A stretch of 64,000 nt of DNA from Nonomuraea candida (GTDB taxonomy: Bacteria; Actinomycetota; Actinomycetes; Streptosporangiales; Streptosporangiaceae). The notes below the pieces were generated by a model. That model made no database searches. It had not been told where the DNA came from and worked only from the letters and a program-made list of their open reading frames with translations. The stretch spans positions 78,895 to 142,894 of the forward strand of contig NZ_JOAG01000032.1 of NCBI RefSeq assembly GCF_000725485.1, read 5' to 3'. The translations under genes and the position numbers were made by a program. This document shows, piece after piece, positions 54,624-63,207 of the stretch (position 1 is the first letter of the stretch; each line of letters opens with the position of its first letter).

Positions 54624-54652
54624 GTACGGCCGGCGGGCGGCGCCGGCCGTAC
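54624..54652. terminator. Bidirectional terminator between the ArsA-like gene and wblA
   Basis: A perfect 12-bp stem, GTACGGCCGGCG / CGCCGGCCGTAC, with a 5-base loop sits between the two convergent genes. Confidence 0.8.
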
Positions 54653-54670
54653 GCGGTCGCCGGGCTGGGG

Positions 54671-54967
54671 TCAGCCCGCGATCAGCTCGTTGGTTCGTTC
54701 GTACTCTTCCTTCGCCGACTCGAGCAGCTCTCGCCACGAGTCCACGTCGGGCCGCCGTCGAAGCAGCGCGCGTCGTTCCCGTTCGGTCATACCGCCCCAC
54801 ACCCCGAACTCGATGCGGTTGTCCAGCGCATCGGCGAGGCACTCGGTGCGGACCGGGCAGCCCCGGCAGATGAGCTTCGCCCTGTTCTGCGCGGCGCCCT
54901 GCACGAACAGGGCATCCGGATCCGCACCCTTACAGGCGGCACGGGAGGTCCAATCCGTGATCCACAT
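54671..54967 (-). CDS. wblA: WhiB-family regulator WblA
   Basis: A 98-residue WhiB-like protein. The 4Fe-4S cysteines are Cys12, Cys34, Cys37 and Cys43, and the GVWGG turn is at 55-59, followed by the basic DNA-binding RRALLRRR. LFVQGAAQNRAK and the position next to the arsA pair and the penicillin-binding protein identify it as WblA/WhiB4, a redox-sensing regulator of development and oxidative response. It is shorter than Streptomyces WblA at the C-terminus. Confidence 0.95.
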   Translation of the reverse strand: MWITDWTSRAACKGADPDALFVQGAAQNRAKLICRGCPVRTECLADALDNRIEFGVWGGMTERERRALLRRRPDVDSWRELLESAKEEYERTNELIAG

Positions 54968-55210
54968 TTTTCGACCCCACTCCCCTTAGGTGGTCAGTCG
55001 TCATTTGGGGCCGACGGGCGCGGGCGCCGAGCCTCCGTATTCAGTTGCCGCAGAGGAGAACGTACGCAACTACCCGTTCGGGCCGACAGACCCCAGAGGA
55101 CCAATTTCTCGCGGCGGTCTTGACCGGGAATGACTAGTCACCCCCGTCAGTCAAGGCGAAATGGTGTCGTGCTACCGATTCGGCCAGTCTTTCCGCGTAC
55201 TCTTGGAACC

Positions 55211-57502
55211 GTGCAAGCCCAGCGCAAAGATCGATCCAACCCGGTCCTGAACATCCTGCGTCTCGTCATCGCGGGGTCGGCGGCCGGGGTGCTCGCGGCC
55301 GCCGTGGCACTGCCGGCGATCGGCGGCGCGGGCATCTCGACCAAGAGCGCCGTCGAAGGGCTCAACCTCAAGCCCGAAGAGCTCGACGAACCTCCTCTGT
55401 CAGAGCGCACCGAACTGTTCGACGCCGACGGCAAGAGGATCGCCCAGTTCTACTTCGAGAACCGGCAGTCCGTGACCCTCGACAAGGTCGCCCCGATCAT
55501 GCAGACCGCGCTGATCGCGATCGAGGACTTCCGTTTCTACCAGCACGGGCCGATCGATGTGGAGGGAACGGCCAGAGCGCTGGTCAAGAATCTGACGAGC
55601 GGGGGCGTCACCCAGGGCGGCTCGTCGATCACGCAGCAGTACGTCAAGCAGGTCCTGGTCAACAAGGCCGAGACGCCGGAGGAGCAGGCGGCGGCCATCG
55701 CGCCGACGATCTCCCGCAAGCTGTCCGAGCTGCGCTACGCGATGGCGGTCGAGAAGAAGTACTCCAAGAACCAGATTCTTGAGAAATATCTCAACATCGC
55801 CTACTTCGGCGCGGGCGCGCACGGCATCCAGGCCGCGGCCCGGCGCTTCTTCGACAAGCCGGCCTCCGAGCTCAACCTCGTCGAGGCCGCCACCCTGGCC
55901 GGCGCCGTCCAGAACCCCGCCAGGACCGACCCCAACGTCGGTCCCGAGTCCCGCCAGCGGCTGCTGGAACGGCGCAACACCGTCCTGGACCGGATGCGGG
56001 AGCTCGGCAAGATCACGCACGAGCAGGCCGCCGAGGCCAAGGCGAAGAAGCTGGGCTACAAGGACGTCAAGGCGCCCGGCGGCTGCGAGGCCAGCAAATA
56101 TCCGTACTTCTGCCTCTACGTCCAGTACGAGATCCTCAACAACGAGGACTTCGGCAAGAACCAGGAAGAGCGCAGGAAGCTGCTCCAGCGGGGCGGCCTG
56201 CGGATCAAGACCACGCTCGACCCCAAGATGCAGGCGGCCGCCGAGAAGGCGATCAAGAAGTACGTCAGCACCAAGGACAAGCCCGTGGCCTCGCAGGCCA
56301 TCGTGGTCCCCGGCACCGGCGAGATCAAGGCCATGGCCGCCTCCCGGAAGTTCGGCCGCAGCAAGAAGAAGAACGAGATGAGCTACAACATCGTGGCCGA
56401 CGCCGCCCACGGCGGCGGCCGCGGGTTCCAGCAGGGCTCCACGGCCAAGGTCTACACGCTGGCCGCGGCCCTGGAGGAGGGCATGAAGTACGGCGACGGC
56501 TTCCCCTCCCCCGACGGCTACACCGCCAGCGGCTACAGCTCGTTCAAGAACTGCAAGGGCCAGAACGTCGGCGACCCGTCGCACACCGTGCGCAACTCCA
56601 GCGAGGGCGGCGGCGGCTTCAAGACGCTGGAGACCGGCACCTGGGGCTCGGTCAACACCTTCTTCATCAAGCTGCAGGAGGAGGTCGGGCTCTGCGACAC
56701 CGTGCAGATGGCCAAGAAGCTCGGCGTCAAGCGGGCCGACGGGCAGAAGCTGTCGGAGGTCGAGACCTTCACGCTCGGGGTCAACGAGGTCGACCCCGTC
56801 ACGATCGCCAACTCCTACGCGGTCTTCGCCTCGCGCGGCAAATACTGCACGCCGCTGGCCATCACCGAGATCAAGGACCGGAACGGCACGGCCAAGCAGT
56901 ACAAACCGAAGTGCTCCCAGGTCCTCGACGAGGAGGTCGCCGACGCGGTCAGCGGCATCCTGTCCGGGGTGTTCACCAAGGGCACGATGACGGAGGTCGG
57001 CGGCATCGGGCGCGACGCGGCCGGCAAGACGGGTACGACCGACAACTACATGTCGGCCTGGTTCGCCGGCTACACCCCCAACCTGTCCTCCGCCGTCAGC
57101 CTGGGCGACCCGCGCGGCACCTCCGCGCACAAGCTGATCGGCATCACGATCGGCGGGCGCTACTACCCGTACGTGTACGGGTCGTCGATCTCCGGGCGCA
57201 TCTGGAAGGACTCCATGCTGCAGGCGCTCAAGGGGGTCGAGCCGGCCGAGTTCGCGCCGGTCGACCGCTCGCGCTTCGGCGGCTGCACCGAGAACTGCGC
57301 GCCCAAGCCCAAGAAGAAGAAGGACGAGGAAGGGCCCGGCGACCCGTTCGACATCTTCGACCCGGGACGCGGCGGGGACGGCCCGCCGGACTGGCGCGGC
57401 GACGGGCCCGGTGACGGGCCGGGCGGCGGCTGGCGCGACGGAGGCGGCCGCGGCCGCGGCGGCGCCGCCGGCCCCACCGCCCCGATCACCCCCGGCGACT
57501 GA
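55211..57502 (+). CDS. Bifunctional penicillin-binding protein (class A, PonA2-like)
   Basis: About 763 residues. A membrane anchor (LRLVIAGSAAGVLAAAVALP) precedes a GT51 glycosyltransferase domain (ALIAIEDFRFYQHGPIDVEG; GGSSITQQYVKQVL) and a transpeptidase domain with the active Ser near residue 410 (QQGSTAK), SVN and GKTGTT motifs. The tail is Lys- then Gly/Asp-rich; no PASTA domain is seen, unlike mycobacterial PonA2. It polymerises and crosslinks peptidoglycan. I prefer the GTG at 55211; an ATG at 55130 is in frame. Confidence 0.92.
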   Translation: MQAQRKDRSNPVLNILRLVIAGSAAGVLAAAVALPAIGGAGISTKSAVEGLNLKPEELDEPPLSERTELFDADGKRIAQFYFENRQSVTLDKVAPIMQTALIAIEDFRFYQHGPIDVEGTARALVKNLTSGGVTQGGSSITQQYVKQVLVNKAETPEEQAAAIAPTISRKLSELRYAMAVEKKYSKNQILEKYLNIAYFGAGAHGIQAAARRFFDKPASELNLVEAATLAGAVQNPARTDPNVGPESRQRLLERRNTVLDRMRELGKITHEQAAEAKAKKLGYKDVKAPGGCEASKYPYFCLYVQYEILNNEDFGKNQEERRKLLQRGGLRIKTTLDPKMQAAAEKAIKKYVSTKDKPVASQAIVVPGTGEIKAMAASRKFGRSKKKNEMSYNIVADAAHGGGRGFQQGSTAKVYTLAAALEEGMKYGDGFPSPDGYTASGYSSFKNCKGQNVGDPSHTVRNSSEGGGGFKTLETGTWGSVNTFFIKLQEEVGLCDTVQMAKKLGVKRADGQKLSEVETFTLGVNEVDPVTIANSYAVFASRGKYCTPLAITEIKDRNGTAKQYKPKCSQVLDEEVADAVSGILSGVFTKGTMTEVGGIGRDAAGKTGTTDNYMSAWFAGYTPNLSSAVSLGDPRGTSAHKLIGITIGGRYYPYVYGSSISGRIWKDSMLQALKGVEPAEFAPVDRSRFGGCTENCAPKPKKKKDEEGPGDPFDIFDPGRGGDGPPDWRGDGPGDGPGGGWRDGGGRGRGGAAGPTAPITPGD

Positions 57503-57620
57503 GAACCCCTGCCGGCCGCGCAGAGGCGCCGCCGGCCTGAGAACCGCCGCCGGCCGCTGAGAACCGCCGCCGGCCGCTGAGAACCGCCGCCGGCGGCTGA
57601 GAGGCACCGCCGGCGGCTGA
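57501..57620. repeat. 20-bp tandem repeat, about six copies
   Basis: GAACCGCCGCCGGCCGCTGA at 57541 and 57561, with variants at 57501, 57521, 57581 and 57601. It begins at the stop codon of the penicillin-binding protein gene. A second imperfect array of GCCGGCACTCCCTC units lies at 57745-57835. No gene is supported between 57503 and 57921. Confidence 0.9.
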
Positions 57621-57921
57621 GAAGCGCTGAGGCCTTCTCCCACATACGGGAGGATGCCTCCATGCCCTTCCGGCCCCAGCAGACCGCAGGGAAGCACTCG
57701 GCCCCGCACAAGCCCATCCACGCCTTCTCCACGGAACCGCGGCCGGCACTCCCTCAGCAGACCGGCACTCCCCCGACGGGCCGGCACTCCCTCAGCAGAC
57801 CGGCACTCCCTCGGCGGGCCGGCACTCCCTCGGCGGGCGGGCGCGAACCGGAACCGGCGGAACCAACCCGGACCGTTGGCGAGCGGGCGGACCCGACCCG
57901 CCGCATGACAACCCCAGGGAC

Positions 57922-58380
57922 CTACTGGGCGGCCAGGCGGGACTTGACCGCGGCGGCGACCCGGCCGCCCTCGGCCCGGCCCGCCACCTTCGGGTTGACC
58001 GCCTTCATGACCTGCCCCATGGCCTGCGGCCCGGTCGCGCCGACCTCGGCGATGGCCGCGTCGACCAGCTCGCCCAGCTCCTCGTCGGAGAGCTGCGCCG
58101 GCAGGTACTCCTCCAGCACGGCCTGCTCGGCCAGCTCCGCCGCGGCCTGCTCGGCACGCCCCGCGTTGCCGAACGCCTCGGCCGCCTCGCGCCGCTTCTT
58201 GGCCTCCTTGGTCAGCACCTTGATGACCTCGGCGTCGCTCAGCTCCCTGGCCTCCTTGCCGGCGACCTCTTCGACGTTCACCGCCGCCAGGGCCATGCGG
58301 ATGGTGCGGAGGCGTACCTCGTCCCGGCTCTTCAGCGAGGCCGTCAGATCGGCCTTCAGCTTGTCCTTCAGTGCGCTCAT
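57922..58380 (-). CDS. GatB/YqeY domain protein
   Basis: A 152-residue YqeY-like protein: KLKADLTASLKSRDEVRLR, LSDAEVIKVLTKEAKKRREA, VLEEYLPAQLSDEEL and GQVMKAVNPKVAGRAEGG match the family. YqeY resembles the tRNA-binding tail of GatB, but no amidotransferase function is shown. The ATG at 58380 is the family-consistent start. It is divergent from the phosphoesterase. Confidence 0.92.
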   Translation of the reverse strand: MSALKDKLKADLTASLKSRDEVRLRTIRMALAAVNVEEVAGKEARELSDAEVIKVLTKEAKKRREAAEAFGNAGRAEQAAAELAEQAVLEEYLPAQLSDEELGELVDAAIAEVGATGPQAMGQVMKAVNPKVAGRAEGGRVAAAVKSRLAAQ

Positions 58381-58447
58381 GCGCACCATCTTGCCGCCTG
58401 CGCGGAGCACCGGTCGCCCGGCGCCCGATGTCGGGCATCATGAAGAG

Positions 58448-59341
58448 GTGAGGAAAGCCGTCGCAGTACCCCTGTCCATCCTCGGTCTCGGCCTGGCCGG
58501 GCTGGGTTACGCCTCCGTGGTGGAGCGGAACTGGTTCCGGCTGCGCCGGTTCGACGTGCCCGTGCTGGAGCACGGCCGGCGTCCGGTGCGCGTCCTCCAC
58601 CTGTCGGACCTGCACCTGACCCCGCGCCGTACGATGCTGATCAACTGGGTCCGCTCGCTGGGCGCCCTGGAGCCCGACCTCGTCGTCAACACCGGCGACT
58701 CGATCGCCCACCCGGAGGCCGTGCCCGCGCTCCTGCACGCCCTGGAGCCCCTGCTGTCCCGCCCCGGCCTGTTCGTGTACGGCTCCAACGACCTCTACGC
58801 CCCCAAGCCGAAGAACCCGGCCCGCTACCTGTGGCGCACGTCCAAGAACGACCACCGCCAGCACGTCCCCTCCCTGCCCTGGGAGGAGCTGGGGGCCGGC
58901 ATGGCTGCCGAGGGCTGGCTCGACATGAACAACACCACGGCCCGCCTCAAGGTCTGCGACCTCGACGTGGCGGTGGCGGGCATCCACGACTCCCACATCT
59001 CCCGCGACCGCTACGACCTCGTGGCCGGCCCCGCGCCCGCGGACGCCGACCTGCGCCTGGGCGTCATGCACTCGCCGGAGCCCCGCAACCTGACCCGCTT
59101 CGCCGCCGACGGCTACCAGCTCCTGCTGGCCGGCCACACCCACGGGGGCCAGCTCTGCATCCCCTTCTACGGCGCCCTGGTCACCAACTGCGGCATCGAC
59201 CGAGCCCGGGTCAAGGGCCTGCACCGCCACGACTCGGCCTGGCTCCACGTCTCCGCCGGCCTCGGCACCTCCCCCTACGCCCCGGCCCGCTTCGCCTGCT
59301 TCCCGGAGGCGACCCTGCTGACCCTGGTGCCCCGGAGATAA
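58448..59341 (+). CDS. Metallophosphoesterase, membrane-anchored
   Basis: A 297-residue calcineurin-like phosphoesterase with an N-terminal signal anchor (VAVPLSILGLGLAGLGYASV). The metal motifs are RVLHLSDLHLTP, LVVNTGDSI, YGSNDLY (GNHE position), GVMHSP and LAGHTHGGQ. It resembles YkuE/Rv3683-type phosphodiesterases acting outside the membrane. GTG start at 58448, with GAGG just upstream. Confidence 0.9.
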   Translation: MRKAVAVPLSILGLGLAGLGYASVVERNWFRLRRFDVPVLEHGRRPVRVLHLSDLHLTPRRTMLINWVRSLGALEPDLVVNTGDSIAHPEAVPALLHALEPLLSRPGLFVYGSNDLYAPKPKNPARYLWRTSKNDHRQHVPSLPWEELGAGMAAEGWLDMNNTTARLKVCDLDVAVAGIHDSHISRDRYDLVAGPAPADADLRLGVMHSPEPRNLTRFAADGYQLLLAGHTHGGQLCIPFYGALVTNCGIDRARVKGLHRHDSAWLHVSAGLGTSPYAPARFACFPEATLLTLVPRR

Positions 59342-59406
59342 AGGCGGTCACAAGCACCTTGGAAGTCCGCTAGACTTTCTGAAGCACGCACACGACGGGC
59401 GTGCGC

Positions 59407-59480
59407 CGGGGTGTAGCGCAGCTTGGCAGCGCGCTTCGTTCGGGACGAAGAGGTCGTGGGTTCAAATCCCGCCACCCCGA
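59407..59480 (+). tRNA. tRNA-Pro(CGG)
   Basis: The acceptor stem is CGGGGTG/CACCCCG, the anticodon stem CTTCG/CGAAG encloses the loop TTCGGGA (anticodon CGG), and the T-arm has GGGTTCAAATCCC. The 3' CCA is not encoded. Confidence 0.97.
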
Positions 59481-59500
59481 CACAGTTGCCGCAGGTAGAA

Positions 59501-59537
59501 GGCCGCTTCCAGAATCGGAAGCGGCCTCTCTTGTTTT
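59501..59537 (+). terminator. Terminator of tRNA-Pro
   Basis: GGCCGCTTCC / GGAAGCGGCC with a 6-base loop, followed by TCTCTTGTTTT. It lies 20 bp after the tRNA. Confidence 0.9.
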
Positions 59538-59539
59538 CG

Positions 59540-59821
59540 GGGACTGACGGCGCACTGCGCCTCCGCCCTAGCCCTTTGATCTTGTGCAGTACACGCTTCC
59601 TTCCGTTCCGCGTGCTGATGAGCGGCCACCAGGGCGATCCACACCCGGCGGGCGTCGGGGTAGCGGCCCCGGGCGGTCTCCTCGTACCCGACGCCCTCGA
59701 CGTGGCGCAGGACGAAAAACCTCCCGGCCTCGCAGCACCACTCGTACTCACCGCAGCACGAGGTCTCGGTCACCCGGACGCGGCGCGAGCTGGTGGGGAC
59801 GTGCGGTTCCCATTCGTACAT
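59540..59821 (-). pseudogene. Truncated paralogue of element cargo gene 24320-24583
   Basis: The N-terminal 70 residues (YEWEPHVPTSSRRVRVTETS; YEETARGRYPDARRVWIALV) match the 24320 protein in order and spacing. After about HQHAER the frame continues through the tRNA-Pro terminator and ends inside the tRNA at 59462, which is host sequence, so the native 3' end is gone. The junction near 59540-59600 looks like an integration or deletion boundary. Confidence 0.6.
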
Positions 59822-59907
59822 GAAACGCGCCTTTGATTACGTGACGAGGGCGGCGTATGCGAGCGCCGCCCAGCGCGATGACTGATCGGACGTACGGATC
59901 GCCGGCC

Positions 59908-60159
59908 TTACTCGGCGGCGGCGATGGCCTTCCCCCTGTGCAGCCGCAGCAAGGTCGTGCCGTAGATGTAGGAGGGGTCCGATGCGTAGCGGTCCAGCCG
60001 CACGAACTGCACCTCGCCGGAGGCGCCCGGCGCCAACTCCTGCAGCGCCTGCCGCAGGCGTGCGGAGGCCCGCTCCAGCTCGCCGGTGATGCCGCACGAG
60101 CCCCGGCCGTCGTCGTCAGAAGCCGTCCACGAGGAGAAACCCTCGGTGTCGAAGTGCAC
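59908..60159 (-). CDS. Hypothetical small protein
   Basis: An 83-residue ORF (GTG start) with ELERASARLRQALQELAPG and VRLDRYASDPSYIYG. No family recognised. The frame is open upstream over low-quality sequence, so the start is uncertain. It lies in the remnant island and is divergent from the truncated regulator. Confidence 0.5.
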   Translation of the reverse strand: MHFDTEGFSSWTASDDDGRGSCGITGELERASARLRQALQELAPGASGEVQFVRLDRYASDPSYIYGTTLLRLHRGKAIAAAE

Positions 60160-60283
60160 GACTACAACCAAGCCATGCGCGGTACCAAGGCTGTAGAGGA
60201 CACTGAGAGGCCACCCCTGATGTCCGCCCCGTGTCCGCCACTGTGTCCGCCACTGTGTCCACCCGTTCCCGGAGGAGCACTGG

Positions 60284-60364
60284 ATGACCGACATCCCAGA
60301 GGTGCCCGTCTGGGCCACCCGCCTGCTCGCCGCGCGCACCGCCCGCGACTGGTCCCAGTGCTGA
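60284..60364 (+). pseudogene. 5' fragment of an XRE-type regulator
   Basis: A 26-codon ORF with a good ribosome site (GGAGGAGCACTGG): MTDIPEVPVWATRLLAARTA then RDWSQC and stop. This is the beginning of a helix-turn-helix (R..R.WSQ) that then stops. The following sequence in another frame is the end of a different gene, so a deletion joined the two. Confidence 0.5.
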
Positions 60365-60510
60365 TCGCCGCCGTCAAAGGTCAGGCCGTGCATTGGTGCA
60401 TCGGGGGACGAACAGCCCCCTACGCCGCGCATGCCTGGATCGAGACGGACACCGGCCCGGCCGGGGAACCAGCCAGCGACCGGCCGTACGTTCTGCTCCT
60501 GCGCATCTGA
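60358..60510 (+). pseudogene. C-terminal remnant of a lasso-peptide B2 (transglutaminase-like) protein
   Basis: About 50 codons read VHWCIGGRTAPYAAHAWIETD and end YVLLLRI. The pattern of a hydrophobic strand, a short loop, then AHAWIE is the C-terminal His region of the McjB-type leader peptidase (B2), where the catalytic Cys would be further upstream and is missing. It is 19 bp upstream of the PIMT gene. Identification rests on this short motif. Confidence 0.5.
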
Positions 60511-60529
60511 CCCAAGGAGAACGGAGAAC

Positions 60530-61564
60530 ATGACCACGATGTTCAGCCCGCCCGTCCAGGCCGCTCTGGACTCCGTCGATGAGGCCGCCTACACCAGCAG
60601 GCCGGACGGCAGCCGGGTGCCGCAGACCTCTGCGCCCAAGATCATCGCGTCCATGCTCGACCTGCTCGACGTCACCCCTGGCCGGCGTGTGCTGGAGATC
60701 GGCACCGGCTCGGGGTACTCCACCGCGCTGCTGTCCGGGCTCGTCGGAGACGACGGGCATGTGACCAGTGTCGAGGTCGTCCCGGAGCTGACCGCCCGCG
60801 CAGCAGACCTCCTGAGCGCTCACGGCCGCCGCAACGTCGAGCTGATCTGCGGCGATGGCGTCAAGGGCGCACCCGGCTCGGGTCAGATCTTCGACCGCGT
60901 CATCGCCTGGGCCACGGTCGAGCGGATTCCCGACGCATGGCTCCGCCAGGTCGCGCCCGGCGCGGTCCTCGTCACCCCGGTCAACGTGACGGGTCTGGCC
61001 AAGACGTTCATGGTCGTCCGTGCCCGCTACGACGGCCGTGCCCTGCAACCGCAACAGCTCCTGGAAGCGGGGTTCGTCGAGGCGCATGACCAGGTCGTGG
61101 ATCAGTGGCTGGTGCCGCCGTATGGCGCGGACGCGCTCATCCGTGACGAACAGGGTCGCCCGTGGTGGCTGTCGGCGCGCTGGCTCCGCGGCAGGGCCAC
61201 CGCCGCCGGTGAGGCTCTCCTGGCCCGGCTGATCACCGAGCCTCGCGAGTCTCCCGGGCCGCTGACCGAGGTGGAGGATTCCGCCGCCTTCTACAACTAC
61301 CTGCTCGCCACCCGCCCCGCCGAACTGGCCACGGCCGCACTGGGTGAACCCGTCTGGCGGATCGGCTGCGCCACCCCGGCCGGAGCCGCTCTGATCACGG
61401 CAGATGATGCCCAGCACACGGTTCACGCCGGGGATGAGGAGGCGCTGCGAGTGCTGACCGGGTGGGCCGAGACCTGGCGGGCCGATGGCAGTCCCGGCGT
61501 TGACCGGATGCGGCCCGTACTCCAACGTGGCGACGACGGCTGGCGGGTCCGCCTCGCTCTCTGA
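60530..61564 (+). CDS. Protein-L-isoaspartate O-methyltransferase-like enzyme
   Basis: A 344-residue PIMT-type methyltransferase: TSAPKIIASMLDLLDVTPG, the SAM motif VLEIGTGSGYSTALLSGLVG, VTSVEVVPEL and a long C-terminal extension beyond the 210-residue core. PIMTs with such extensions occur in lasso-peptide and graspetide clusters, where they methylate Asp to form aspartimide. Adjacent B2 remnant supports that origin. It appears intact (ribosome site GGAGAAC), but its native peptide substrate is not in the window. Confidence 0.8.
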   Translation: MTTMFSPPVQAALDSVDEAAYTSRPDGSRVPQTSAPKIIASMLDLLDVTPGRRVLEIGTGSGYSTALLSGLVGDDGHVTSVEVVPELTARAADLLSAHGRRNVELICGDGVKGAPGSGQIFDRVIAWATVERIPDAWLRQVAPGAVLVTPVNVTGLAKTFMVVRARYDGRALQPQQLLEAGFVEAHDQVVDQWLVPPYGADALIRDEQGRPWWLSARWLRGRATAAGEALLARLITEPRESPGPLTEVEDSAAFYNYLLATRPAELATAALGEPVWRIGCATPAGAALITADDAQHTVHAGDEEALRVLTGWAETWRADGSPGVDRMRPVLQRGDDGWRVRLAL

Positions 61565-61726
61565 TTTCAGCCCACGAGGGCGGCTCCCCCTGCGTCAAGA
61601 CCCCTGGATGGCGCGTTCGTTCTCAACGTGAGCGTCCGCGCGCATCCGGGAGCCGGCCGATCCCGGTCACTGGCAGGTGAGTATCCGCGTCGCGTTTGAG
61701 GACTATCGGATAGAGGACAGCCTCGG

Positions 61727-61885
61727 CTAGCGATACATCGCCATCAGCACCACCACGAGGAGGACCACGAAGAGGATTCCACCAGCGGTGATGCTCCCCT
61801 TGACCCGCCGCTTGTGAGGGCGGACCGGTACTCTCTTGCCGCTGGCCGTGGTCCGGAAATGATGCCGCACTTCACGCTTGGCCAT
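61727..61885 (-). CDS. Small basic tail-anchored membrane protein
   Basis: A 52-residue protein with a basic N-terminus (KREVRHHFRTTASGKRVPV, RPHKRRVKG) and a C-terminal membrane helix (GGILFVVLLVVVLMAMYR). No family recognised. ATG at 61885 is chosen; the frame is open 30 codons upstream. Confidence 0.6.
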   Translation of the reverse strand: MAKREVRHHFRTTASGKRVPVRPHKRRVKGSITAGGILFVVLLVVVLMAMYR

Positions 61886-62113
61886 GGGAGCCCTCGCTCT
61901 CCTCTGGGAGAGCGTCACCATAAAACGTGCCCCCGGCACCGCCCATGGACGCCGGGGGCACAGTCTTGTCATCATGCCTGCTGGTAGGGCACGATGGCCG
62001 CCCGCTCGGTCACAAGCGCTCGTGAACGACGAGGGTGTCCGGGACGCCCGCCGTTCGGAACTCGGGCCAGGGTGACGGCCTTGTCGAGTTCTCCGTCGCA
62101 GCCTTGGTGTTTC

Positions 62114-62512
62114 TCAGGGAGTGGTCTCCCTGTATTCGCGGCGGGACGGGATGACGGCGCGTACGCCGCCGCGGGGGTTTTCGACGTCGCCCGTGCGGCG
62201 TGGGATCAGGTGCGTGTGGGCGTGGAAGATGGACTGGCCTGCGGAGGTGCCGCAGTTCATGCCGATGTTGAAGCCGTCGATGCTCTTGTCCTGCCGCATC
62301 AGTTCCTCGCGGAGGAGGTGTAGCGCGGCTCGCGTGTCCTCCGTCTCGGGGGCGGACATGTCGAAGAAGGTCTCCACGTGGCGGATGGGGATGACCAGGT
62401 GATGTCCCTCTGTGACGGCATAGGCGGAGGGAAAGTACGCGACGGTTCCGAGAGTGAGCACCTCACGTTCCTCGCCCTTCAGAACGTCACAGAACACGCA
62501 GTCCATGGGCAT
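62114..62512 (-). CDS. HIT-family hydrolase
   Basis: A 132-residue histidine-triad protein: CVFCDVLKGEER (zinc-binding Cys pair), HHLVIPIRHVETFFDM, FNIGMNCGTSAGQSIFHAHTHLIPR with the H-x-H-x-H motif. It hydrolyses nucleotide-type phosphoramidates or dinucleotides. Start at 62512 or two codons later. Confidence 0.92.
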   Translation of the reverse strand: MPMDCVFCDVLKGEEREVLTLGTVAYFPSAYAVTEGHHLVIPIRHVETFFDMSAPETEDTRAALHLLREELMRQDKSIDGFNIGMNCGTSAGQSIFHAHTHLIPRRTGDVENPRGGVRAVIPSRREYRETTP

Positions 62513-62601
62513 CCTCTTTCCGCGCCTATCGGGAGCGATGGTGGTGGCACATTATCTGCGTCGTCTGCGTTATCTGCGCTCGGAAGCGCCGGGCCGGCTC
62601 T

Positions 62602-63207
62602 TCACGGGCGGTCCGAGGGTGGATGGCGCAGGTTCTTCAGCACGCGGTCGATGATGTCCTGGCGGATTCGCTCCCTCAGAGCGTCCAGTTGCCGGTCCTG
62701 CCGGTGCTCTTGGTGCTCCCGGTGCTCCCGGTGTCGTGGGTGCCGGGGGCGGAGGGGTTTGTCGTCGCTGGTGGCCGTGGGCCGGGGTGCTCGGACGTGG
62801 CGCACGTGCTTCTTCTCGATGGTCGCGGGTCTTTTCGCCTTCCGTTTCGGGAGGGGGTGCGGGTTGGTGCGGGATGGTGGGTTTGTCGCTGGGCGGCGAG
62901 TCGGTGAGGCGGAGGTCGGTCGGGGGGTGAGGGGCGCTGCGGGGCGGGCGTGGGCGGCAGGTGGCAGTGCAGGGGCGGACGACTGTGCAGGGGAGACCGG
63001 CAGTCCAGAGGTGACCGGCTGTGCGGCGGTGGGCGGGTGTGTGGAGGGGGTGAGGCTTGGGCTCAAGGTCAGGCCCGTGCTGAAGCCGAGGGCCGTGCTG
63101 AAGGCGACGGTGGCGGTGAAGGCCAGGGCGAGGGTGAGCGGGCGGTGGGCTCGCCTGGGGTTGGACGGTGTGCTGCGGATGTACGCGGACGGTGGACGGT
63201 CACACAT
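62602..63207 (-). CDS. Membrane-anchored basic protein of unknown function
   Basis: A 201-residue protein: basic N-terminus, one hydrophobic segment (LTLALAFTATVAFSTALGFS), a Pro/Ser/Thr-rich extracytoplasmic region, a Lys/Arg-rich part, His/Arg/Glu repeats (HREHREHQEHR) and a helical end (LDALRERIRQDIIDRVLKNL). No family recognised. The opposite strand is also open, but this frame has a coherent topology. Confidence 0.5.
   Translation of the reverse strand: MCDRPPSAYIRSTPSNPRRAHRPLTLALAFTATVAFSTALGFSTGLTLSPSLTPSTHPPTAAQPVTSGLPVSPAQSSAPALPPAAHARPAAPLTPRPTSASPTRRPATNPPSRTNPHPLPKRKAKRPATIEKKHVRHVRAPRPTATSDDKPLRPRHPRHREHREHQEHRQDRQLDALRERIRQDIIDRVLKNLRHPPSDRP

Noticed and set aside
55400..59248. 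A 1282-codon minus-strand ORF
   Set aside because: It runs antisense through the penicillin-binding protein and phosphoesterase genes and is an artefact of high GC; composition is Gly/Arg/Val-rich with no domain.
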